Part shown: piece after piece, positions 57,363 to 64,000 of the stretch
How positions within the stretch are numbered: the first letter of the stretch is position 1
Layout of the letters: every line of letters begins with the position of its first letter
From: Legionella busanensis
GTDB lineage: Bacteria > Pseudomonadota > Gammaproteobacteria > Legionellales > Legionellaceae
Length of the DNA: 64,000 nt
NCBI RefSeq assembly: GCF_900461525.1
Contig: NZ_UGOD01000001.1
Coordinates: 1,457,001 to 1,521,000, forward strand
Direction of reading: 5' to 3'
Position numbers and translations under genes: made by a program
The notes under the pieces: generated by a model
Seen by the model: the letters and a program-made list of their open reading frames with translations, nothing else
What the model was told of the DNA's origin: nothing
Databases searched by the model: none

Positions 57363-58565
57363 CTAAGTGACTAATTGCTCCATTGAAAAAATAGGTAATA
57401 AGGTGGCTAATACAATAAAAAGTACTACAGCGCCCATAAGCATAATAACCATTGGTTCTAAAAGCGTAAGCGCTGTATCAATTAATCGTTTAACTTCATT
57501 ATCTAAATGAGACGCTGCGCGTTCCATCATTTCTGCTAATTGTCCACTTTTTTCGCCACTAGCAATTAAATGAATCGCCATAGGACTTAAAAAATGCGTT
57601 TCTTTTAAAGCTACACTGATTCCGGTACCTTCACGCACGCGAGTTGTCGCGACATCAAAGGCATTGCGCATAACAACATTGTTAACAACACTTGCTGAAA
57701 CACGCATCGTTTCTAATACATTGACCCCAGCAGAAAACAGTATACCAAAGGTATGGATATAGCGCGCGACATTTGTTGATCTTACTAAATAAGACCCTAT
57801 GGGAAGTTTTAATAAAATTCGATGCCAGACGGTTTTTATTGCTAAATTTTTTAAACTTCTACGAAATACTATCAATATTAAAATAAAAGTGATTAACACA
57901 TATAGACCATAGGCTTTAATAAAGTCACTAAGAATAATGAGTACTTTAGTCATTGCAGGCAATGATTGACCGCTGCTAGTAAATACTTCAATAATTTTTG
58001 GCACTACAAAAGCTAATAAAAAACTTATAATAGTTATAGACACAAAAATCATTAGAGAAGGATAAATAAGGGCATGTTGAATTTTTTGCCGGGTAGTTTG
58101 TTGAGTTTCAGTATAATCAGCAAGTTTTTCTAAAACTAAATCCAGACGGCCGGTTTGTTCGCCTGCGCTGACCGTCGCTCTATATAATTCAGGGAAGGAG
58201 TTAGGAAATTCACCCATGGCTTGAGCAAGCGAATAACCTTCAAGTACTTTAGCACGGATACCTATAAGTAATCCTCTAACTCGTTCTTTTTCAGTTTGTT
58301 CACTTACCCCGCGCAAAGATTCTTCTACAGGAATACCTGCTGCTAAAAGCGTCGCTAATTGTCTTGTTAACAGCGACAGATCTTGGGCAGAAATCTTGTC
58401 ACGCCTACGCGGTGTCGTTGTTTGCTTGGTTAAAGCACGAACTTGGGTGGGAATTAAACCCTGATCGCGTAGTAGTTGCCTAGCTTGACGCTCGGAATCA
58501 GCTTCAATAACACCTTTATTTGTATTTCCCGCAGATGTTAACGCTTGATAATGATAAGCACCCAT
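57363..58565 (-). CDS. lspF: Type II secretion inner-membrane platform protein F
   Basis: 400-residue GspF, inner-membrane platform protein that contacts the ATPase LspE. N-terminal GAYHYQALTSAGNTNKGVIEADSERQARQLLRDQGLIP, two T2SSF domains and three membrane segments are plain. First gene of the lspFGHIJK operon, 55 bases before lspG. lspD, E, L, M are not in the window. Confidence 0.94.
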   Translation of the reverse strand: MGAYHYQALTSAGNTNKGVIEADSERQARQLLRDQGLIPTQVRALTKQTTTPRRRDKISAQDLSLLTRQLATLLAAGIPVEESLRGVSEQTEKERVRGLLIGIRAKVLEGYSLAQAMGEFPNSFPELYRATVSAGEQTGRLDLVLEKLADYTETQQTTRQKIQHALIYPSLMIFVSITIISFLLAFVVPKIIEVFTSSGQSLPAMTKVLIILSDFIKAYGLYVLITFILILIVFRRSLKNLAIKTVWHRILLKLPIGSYLVRSTNVARYIHTFGILFSAGVNVLETMRVSASVVNNVVMRNAFDVATTRVREGTGISVALKETHFLSPMAIHLIASGEKSGQLAEMMERAASHLDNEVKRLIDTALTLLEPMVIMLMGAVVLFIVLATLLPIFSMEQLVT

Positions 58566-58801
58566 ATTTTTTTTAAAGAATATCTATTTTAACAGTGTAA
58601 TCTATTAGGTTTCAGAAGTCACTTAAGGTAAACTATTTATTAGGCTTCTATTGTTACTGAGCTGTGAGGTAATGGAGAAACCTATCTTTTGTTCAATTTT
58701 TAGGCTTAAAAAGATTATAGTTTTGTATAAAGACATTCTAACATTGAGTTTAATTCAGCCAGTATTGACGGAGGCCGATAGTTTAACCTTGGAGATAATG
58801 A

Positions 58802-60211
58802 ATGAGTAACAATGCAGTTCAGGCAGCAATTAAAGAACATGGTGCTAAATTTGTTGATTTGCGTTTTACGGATACCCGAGGTAAAGAGCAGCATATTACG
58901 CTGCCTATCTCTGCTGTAGATGAGGATTTTATTGAAAACGGTAAAATGATTGATGGTTCGTCAATTAAGGGTTGGCAGAAAATTCATCAATCGGATTTAG
59001 CATTAGTTCCAGATTGCGAAAATATATTAGTGGATCCTTTTTATCAGGATAATACCTTAATTATTCGCTGTAATGTCGTTGATCCGCAAACTATGCTGGG
59101 CTATGATCGTGATCCTCGCTCGCTTGCTAAGCGTGCAGAAGCCTATTTAAACTCAACTGGCATTGCTGATGCAGCCTTATTTGGACCTGAGCCTGAATTT
59201 TTCATATTTGATGATGTTCGTTGGAAGACAACGATTAATAGCTCTTTTTATGAAATAGACTCCTCAGAAGCTCAATGGAATTCTGGTAAAAGTTTTGATG
59301 GTGGTAATATTGGACACCGCCCTCCTATCAAAGGTGGTTATTTTCCTGTTCCGCCAGTCGATTCTTCACAAGATATTCGTTCTGATATATGTCTTACGTT
59401 AGAAAGCCTGGGCATTGTCGTTGAAGCACATCACCATGAAGTAGCTACAGCAAATCAAGGGGAAATAGCAACTAAATTTGGCACATTAGTTAGAAAAGCT
59501 GATGAAATGCAGCTTTTAAAATATGTTGTGCATAATGTAGCTCATAACTATGGTAAGACAGCTACTTTTATGCCTAAACCGTTAGTAGGGGATAATGGAA
59601 ATGGTATGCATTGTCACCAATCACTTATAAAAGATGGCGTTAACATATTTAATGGTGACAAATATGCTGGTTTATCAGAAACCGCGCTATACTATATTGG
59701 TGGTATTATCAAGCATGCTCGCGCATTAAATGCATTTACCAATCCTGCTACTAATAGTTACAAGCGCCTAGTGCCAGGTTTTGAAGCACCAGTTTTATTA
59801 GCTTACTCTGCTCGAAACCGTTCTGCTGCTATACGAATACCACATGTTGGAAATCCTAAAGGACGCCGTATTGAAGTACGTTTTCCAGATCCAACAGCTA
59901 ACCCTTATTTGGCTTTTGCTGCGATGATGATGGCAGGGCTTGATGGTATTCAAAAGAAAATTCATCCAGGTGAGCCTATGGATAAGGATCTTTACGATTT
60001 ACCGCCTGAAGAATTAACTGATGTACCCACCGTTTGTTCTTCATTAGAGCAGGCTGTTGAATACTTACGACAAGACCAAGAGTTTTTACTACAAGGTGAT
60101 GTTTTTACTAAAGATTTTATAGAGAGTTATATTGCTTTGAGAGAAGCTGAAATAGCTCAAGTAAGAAGCCTAGTGCATCCTTTTGAATTTGAACTTTATT
60201 ATAGTTTATAA
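58802..60211 (+). CDS. glnA: Glutamine synthetase, type I
   Basis: Ammonia assimilation: glutamate plus ammonia plus ATP gives glutamine. 469 residues, the length of dodecameric GSI-beta. Seen are the beta-grasp N-terminus ([18 protein letters not shown]), [37 protein letters not shown] and [17 protein letters not shown]. Tyr398 in [10 protein letters not shown] is the adenylylation site, so covalent control by an adenylyltransferase is expected. No NtrC or sigma-54 site was identified. Transcribed away from lspF. Confidence 0.97.
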   Translation: MSNNAVQAAIKEHGAKFVDLRFTDTRGKEQHITLPISAVDEDFIENGKMIDGSSIKGWQKIHQSDLALVPDCENILVDPFYQDNTLIIRCNVVDPQTMLGYDRDPRSLAKRAEAYLNSTGIADAALFGPEPEFFIFDDVRWKTTINSSFYEIDSSEAQWNSGKSFDGGNIGHRPPIKGGYFPVPPVDSSQDIRSDICLTLESLGIVVEAHHHEVATANQGEIATKFGTLVRKADEMQLLKYVVHNVAHNYGKTATFMPKPLVGDNGNGMHCHQSLIKDGVNIFNGDKYAGLSETALYYIGGIIKHARALNAFTNPATNSYKRLVPGFEAPVLLAYSARNRSAAIRIPHVGNPKGRRIEVRFPDPTANPYLAFAAMMMAGLDGIQKKIHPGEPMDKDLYDLPPEELTDVPTVCSSLEQAVEYLRQDQEFLLQGDVFTKDFIESYIALREAEIAQVRSLVHPFEFELYYSL

Positions 60212-60241
60212 AATAGACAGCCATATTATCCATAACTAACT

Positions 60242-60275
60242 AAAGATCAGTTTCAATGTTCTGAAACTGATCTTT
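60242..60275. terminator. Palindrome after glnA
   Basis: Perfect 14-bp stem AAAGATCAGTTTCA / TGAAACTGATCTTT with a six-base loop 30 bp after the glnA stop. No T-run follows on the plus strand (AAAAGTTA), so it may be an RNA-stabilising or rho-linked hairpin rather than a classical terminator. Confidence 0.5.
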
Positions 60276-60444
60276 AAAAGTTAATTTATTAAATAGATTC
60301 AGAAGTAATCGATCAGAAGATAGGCCAATATCTTGGTGAAATACTAGGGTTATGTAATATATGCCAAATTTTACCCTTAGTAAGTAGGGGGCTTATCACT
60401 GAGTTACAGAAAACTTTGCTGGCTATCATTAAGGGATTATACTT

Positions 60445-61005
60445 ATGATAAAAGTTATTATTTCTATTTTCTTTTTCTTTTTGGTTAGTCCATTACAGGC
60501 TGAAATATATAAATGGACAGATAGTCAAGGTGTTGTTCATTTTAGTGACGAGCCTCATCCAGGAGCAGAAAAAGTTGTTTTGCCACCTACTCAGAGTAGT
60601 AATCCACCTTCTAACGCGCCAACAAATCCAACACCTCCAGTCACAGGGAATCCAGTCAATAAAAATTCTGTTACTCAGCCTGATTATACAGTGACTATTT
60701 CTCAACCTAAAAGTGATTCAACTATTCGTAATAATCAGGGATATGTGTCTGTTGTTATTGAGGTTGAGCCTGAGCTTCAACAAGGGGTAATGTTGCAGCT
60801 CATGTTTGATAATCGACCTTTAGGAAAACCGCAAGTAGGGAAAAGTTTTATTTTAAATAATGTAAATCGTGGTGCTCATACACTTGCTGTGCAGATTATC
60901 GGCGCTAACGGTGATGTATTAAGTACAAGTGATCCTGTAACTTTTTATATGCAAAGGCCAAGAGTTGGTATGGTGCCAAATACACGTCCAGCAAATACCC
61001 CTTGA
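60445..61005 (+). CDS. DUF4124 periplasmic protein
   Basis: 186 residues. Signal peptide (about 1-19) then the DUF4124 motif EIYKWTDSQGVVHFSDEPHPGAEKV, a widespread small envelope domain of unknown function. A Pro/Asn-rich linker (PPTQSSNPPSN region) leads to a beta-sandwich C-terminus. Its stop codon lies within the -35 box of the htpG promoter. Confidence 0.8.
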   Translation: MIKVIISIFFFFLVSPLQAEIYKWTDSQGVVHFSDEPHPGAEKVVLPPTQSSNPPSNAPTNPTPPVTGNPVNKNSVTQPDYTVTISQPKSDSTIRNNQGYVSVVIEVEPELQQGVMLQLMFDNRPLGKPQVGKSFILNNVNRGAHTLAVQIIGANGDVLSTSDPVTFYMQRPRVGMVPNTRPANTP

Positions 61006-61029
61006 AATTTTTATAGACCGTCCTCATAT
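61001..61029 (+). promoter_or_regulatory. Sigma-32-like heat-shock promoter of htpG
   Basis: CTTGAAA (61001-61007) matches the sigma-32 -35 box exactly; 14 bases later CCTCATAT (61022-61029) matches the CCCCATNT -10 box in six to seven positions. The start ATG of htpG is 58 bases further. Heat-shock control of htpG is expected; the overlap with the upstream stop codon is notable. Confidence 0.7.
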
Positions 61030-61087
61030 TGAAAAACAGTTTTTATTTTACTACATGCATTATGTAATGCTTTAGGGGAGATTTTAA

Positions 61088-62974
61088 ATGTCGGGCAAGA
61101 AACAAACAATGGGATTCCAAACTGAAGTCAAACAGATGCTTCATTTGGTTGTGCACTCGCTCTATAGTAATAAAGAAATTTTTCTGCGTGAGTTAATATC
61201 AAATGCGTCAGATGCGCTTGATAAACTTCGCTTTTTAGCGCTTGCAAATTCATCTTTATATGAAAACGATTCAGATCTTAAGATTACTATTGATTTTAAT
61301 GAGAAGTTAAAAACTATTACCATTAAAGATAATGGGATAGGTATGAGCTGGGATGAAGCGGTTGAAAATTTAGGAACTATCGCTAAATCAGGTACTAAAG
61401 AATTTTTAAATCATTTAACCGGTGAGATGAGTAAAGATTCTCATTTAATAGGGCAGTTTGGCGTCGGTTTTTATTCAGCATTTATCGTGGCTGATAAAGT
61501 AACAGTCAAAAGTCGCCGTGCTGGTTTAGCGTCTGAAGAAGGAATTGTTTGGCAATCTAATGGTGAGGGTGAGTTTACTATCGATCAAGAAAAACGTGCC
61601 GAACGTGGTACAGAGGTTATTCTTCATTTAAAGAAAGAAGAAGATGAGTTTTTAAGTGACTGGCGACTGCGCGGTATTATTAGTAAATATTCAGACCATC
61701 TATGCTGGCCAATTGTAATGAAGAAGGCTAAGGATGAAGAAAAAGATAAAGACGATAGTAAAGTTGAATATGAAACAGTCAATAAAGCCACTGCTCTTTG
61801 GACTATGCCTAAATCTGAAATAAGTGATGAAGATTATAAAGCTTTATATAAGCATATTTCACATGATTATCAAGATCCCTTAACCTGGGCACATAATCAC
61901 GTTGAAGGTAAGCAAGATTATATAAGCTTATTGTATGTTCCAGCACATGCCCCATTTGATCTATGGCAGCAAGATGTAAAACATGGTTTGAAACTTTATG
62001 TTAAGCGTGTTTTTATTTTAGATGATGCTACTCAATTCTTACCGCGTTATTTACGATTTATAAAAGGGATTATTGATGCTAGTGATTTACCTTTAAATGT
62101 TTCTCGCGAAATTCTCCAAGATAATAAACAAGTTGAATCAATTAAAGCTGCTTCAACTAAACGTGTTTTATCTATGCTTGAAAAGATGAGCACAAGCGAT
62201 ACGGAAATGTATCAACGTTTCTGGAAGGAATTTGGTTTAGTTTTAAAGGAAGGGCCCGTAGAAGATTTTGCTAATCGTGAAGCGGTAGCTAGATTACTTC
62301 GTTTTGCTACGACCCATAATGATTCTGAGCAACAAAATATTTCTTTAATGGATTATGTTTCTCGTATGAAAGAGAAACAAGATAAGATTTATTATATTAC
62401 AGCCTCTAGCTACAATGCTGCTAAATATAGCCCTCACTTAGAAATTTTTAAGAAAAAAGGTATTGAGGTGCTGTTATTAAGTGATCGAATCGATGAATGG
62501 TTAGTAGGTTACTTAAGTGAATTTGAAGGCAAAAAATTACAATCTATTAGTAAAGGTAAAATTGATTTAGAGCCAGAAAAAGATGAGCCAGATGTTAAAG
62601 AGCAGGAAAAATCTTTAGAACCTATGCTTAAACATATGAAAGAAATACTAGGTGATAAAGTTAAAGAGGTGACTTTAACCAATAGACTTACTGACTCGCC
62701 TGCTTGTATTGTGGCAGATGAACAAGATATGGGCCTGGAAATGCAGCGCATTTTACAAGCTGCTGGTCAACAAGTACCCGGTGTTAAGCCAATCTTTGAA
62801 ATTAATCCACAACATGACTTAATTAAGCGATTACATGATATCGAAGATGATTCTCGTTTTGCTGAATGGGTTATCATGCTGTTTGAACAGGCGGTTCTCG
62901 CAGAGGGTGGGCAATTAGATAATCCGGCTGATTTTGTTAGTCGAGTTAATAAATTACTTATGACTGCTGCTTAG
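61088..62974 (+). CDS. htpG: Chaperone HtpG (Hsp90)
   Basis: ATP-dependent chaperone, 628 residues, full length. The GHKL ATPase domain ([47 protein letters not shown]) is followed by the middle and C-terminal dimerisation domains. AGGGGAG precedes ATG. The sigma-32-like promoter upstream supports heat-shock expression. It ends at a perfect 15-bp hairpin. Confidence 0.97.
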   Translation: MSGKKQTMGFQTEVKQMLHLVVHSLYSNKEIFLRELISNASDALDKLRFLALANSSLYENDSDLKITIDFNEKLKTITIKDNGIGMSWDEAVENLGTIAKSGTKEFLNHLTGEMSKDSHLIGQFGVGFYSAFIVADKVTVKSRRAGLASEEGIVWQSNGEGEFTIDQEKRAERGTEVILHLKKEEDEFLSDWRLRGIISKYSDHLCWPIVMKKAKDEEKDKDDSKVEYETVNKATALWTMPKSEISDEDYKALYKHISHDYQDPLTWAHNHVEGKQDYISLLYVPAHAPFDLWQQDVKHGLKLYVKRVFILDDATQFLPRYLRFIKGIIDASDLPLNVSREILQDNKQVESIKAASTKRVLSMLEKMSTSDTEMYQRFWKEFGLVLKEGPVEDFANREAVARLLRFATTHNDSEQQNISLMDYVSRMKEKQDKIYYITASSYNAAKYSPHLEIFKKKGIEVLLLSDRIDEWLVGYLSEFEGKKLQSISKGKIDLEPEKDEPDVKEQEKSLEPMLKHMKEILGDKVKEVTLTNRLTDSPACIVADEQDMGLEMQRILQAAGQQVPGVKPIFEINPQHDLIKRLHDIEDDSRFAEWVIMLFEQAVLAEGGQLDNPADFVSRVNKLLMTAA

Positions 62975-63003
62975 TTTATAAGTTAACTATTATTATCTTT
63001 TTT

Positions 63004-63042
63004 GTTTATATCCATCTTGTCTTATTTAAGATGGATATAAAC
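63004..63042. terminator. Convergent terminator of htpG
   Basis: Perfect 15-bp inverted repeat GTTTATATCCATCTT / AAGATGGATATAAAC with a nine-base loop, followed by TTTACTT. Lies between the convergent htpG and methyltransferase genes. Confidence 0.65.
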
Positions 63043-63065
63043 TTTACTTAAGGCTCAAATAAGAG

Positions 63066-64000
63066 CTAGAGGATAGCGCTTAGTTGCGTTGTTTCCTCTT
63101 TTTCTTCTTTCTTCCCTATTTCAAAAGCACTAGTATTTTCATTTTGGCTAAATAGGGTATCTTGTGATAATGAGATAGGCATATTAGATGAACATCTCCA
63201 GCTTTGTAATGGTTCCTCTTTCTTTTGAGTTAAAATAGGAGAGGTAGAGGACACTTGTTGAGCTAGTGTTGCACGTTCTTTGTTTACTAGTTCCAACTTA
63301 GGCTTGATAAAGCAAACCATACGATTACGACTAGGATCACCTGCACGGATCATCTCCACGTCAGCACCAGAGACATCGTAATTCAGACCTGCTTCTTTGC
63401 ATAATGATTTCCAGTGCTCCATCGAACGAAATAACCTGGTTTCATGCAACTCATCTTGCAGACTAGCCCCTATGACAGCGTTGAAAATCATATGTGCTCC
63501 ATGTGCCATTACCATATCAGATTGATTGCGAACATCATGATCGACTAGCAGAAAATGTCCTTCTGCTCTTAAGACTCGTCTAACCTCTTGCAAGAAAAAT
63601 TTTACTTTATTCTCAGGAAAGTGATGTAAGCCAATATAGCATGTAATGACATCGGCACTGTTGTCAGGTAGCTTATGTAAATTTGGATCACTGTAATCTA
63701 ACTTAGCAAATTTATGATAAGGTCTAGGGAATCCAGTCTGAACATAATCAGACAATTGTGGATTTTCGTAAACTGCAACTATATTACCTGTTACTTTGAA
63801 ATGCTTTTTAAATCCATCAACAAATCTACCTGGATAACCAATTTCAACTAGACCATTTATTTCTTTAGTACCATCCAGCAAAACGACTGCTTGTTCAGTT
63901 AAATCATTTTTTATTTCAGATAATGAAGTTAATATATGGCGAAAATCTGCCAGTGCATTTGCAGAGATTTCAGGAAGACGACGGCATAATTCCTGGTATA
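63066..64000 (-). CDS. SAM-dependent methyltransferase, 5' end outside window
   Basis: Class I methyltransferase, at least 311 residues visible. The frame continues past an in-frame TTG at 63881 without a stop to the window edge (reading LPEISANALADFRHI and on), so the N-terminus is missing. DVITCYIGLHHFPENKVKFFLQEVRRVLRAEGHFLLVDHD is the post-SAM motif typical of Methyltransf_11/25. After residue 205 of the visible part the protein turns Ser/Gln/Glu-rich (Glu-Lys-Lys-Glu clusters), a tail unlike housekeeping methyltransferases and reminiscent of Dot/Icm substrates. Substrate unknown. Confidence 0.75.
   Translation of the reverse strand, partial: YQELCRRLPEISANALADFRHILTSLSEIKNDLTEQAVVLLDGTKEINGLVEIGYPGRFVDGFKKHFKVTGNIVAVYENPQLSDYVQTGFPRPYHKFAKLDYSDPNLHKLPDNSADVITCYIGLHHFPENKVKFFLQEVRRVLRAEGHFLLVDHDVRNQSDMVMAHGAHMIFNAVIGASLQDELHETRLFRSMEHWKSLCKEAGLNYDVSGADVEMIRAGDPSRNRMVCFIKPKLELVNKERATLAQQVSSTSPILTQKKEEPLQSWRCSSNMPISLSQDTLFSQNENTSAFEIGKKEEKEETTQLSAIL

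Noticed and set aside
1-64000. CRISPR arrays, rRNA genes, intact insertion sequences or prophage
   Set aside because: No regularly spaced repeats, rRNA signature, transposase or phage structural gene was recognised in either strand.

Overview
The window is A+T-rich DNA from a gammaproteobacterium that is almost certainly a Legionella or a close relative. The evidence is a complete type II secretion operon (lspFGHIJK) beside a Sel1-repeat gene, glnA and htpG; a separate lspC; an Entner-Doudoroff aldolase and sugar transporter followed by a eukaryotic-type glucoamylase; the lnt-leuS-lptE-holA-nadD block; and several long orphan proteins that look like Dot/Icm-type effectors. The species cannot be told from the sequence.

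Layout. 1-4.4 kb: end of eda, a sugar/H+ symporter, a MerR/TipAS regulator with a MerR-type operator-promoter, and a secreted GH15 glucoamylase; together a starch/glucose-use locus. 4.5-7.9 kb: an SDR, a cytokinin-dehydrogenase-like flavoprotein and a family-2 methyltransferase. 8.0-10.7 kb: a 909-residue mosaic effector candidate with a phosphoesterase-like N-terminus. 11-13 kb: lspC, a Sel1 lipoprotein and a cation antiporter. 13.5-20.7 kb: an MFS carrier, asmA-mutY, an unknown two-gene unit and a DegP-like protease. 20.9-27.7 kb: pyrE, a cold-shock protein, an SDR, an LplT-like MFS carrier, hemF, an orphan FlgD-like protein and a DUF2130 protein. 27.9-33.4 kb: the accessory stretch, with a TraB/EreA/ChaN-like protein, a protein with an ADP-ribosyltransferase-like motif, a broken CSS-EAL phosphodiesterase, a decayed tRNA-Arg fragment, an unknown gene and tRNA-Arg(CCT). 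33.4-40.6 kb: a 2H phosphoesterase and the nadD-holA-lptE-leuS-lnt housekeeping block. 40.8-47.5 kb: lysine catabolism (saccharopine/lysine dehydrogenase plus ALDH7) and fatty-acid beta-oxidation. 47.7-52.5 kb: secreted M20 and M11 metallopeptidases and a possible clan-CE-like effector. 52.8-58.6 kb: a Sel1-repeat protein, a gene remnant and lspK-J-I-H-G-F. 58.8-64 kb: glnA, a DUF4124 protein, htpG behind a sigma-32-like promoter, and a methyltransferase cut by the window edge.

How it fits together. The Lsp proteins form the pseudopilus and inner-membrane platform that export signal-peptide enzymes, and the window also encodes plausible cargo (glucoamylase, M11 and M20 peptidases). The transporter and KDPG aldolase would use the glucose released by the glucoamylase. 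Effector candidates sit as single genes with no obvious operon partners, which is usual for Legionella.

No CRISPR array, rRNA operon, intact insertion sequence or prophage was seen. At least four kinds of short palindromic intergenic repeat were found. No clearly new multi-gene system is evident; the most promising leads are the ADP-ribosyltransferase-like protein at 29.2 kb, the mosaic protein at 8-10.7 kb, the H-N-C protein at 50.8 kb and the tRNA-Arg fragment pair at 32.4/33.3 kb.
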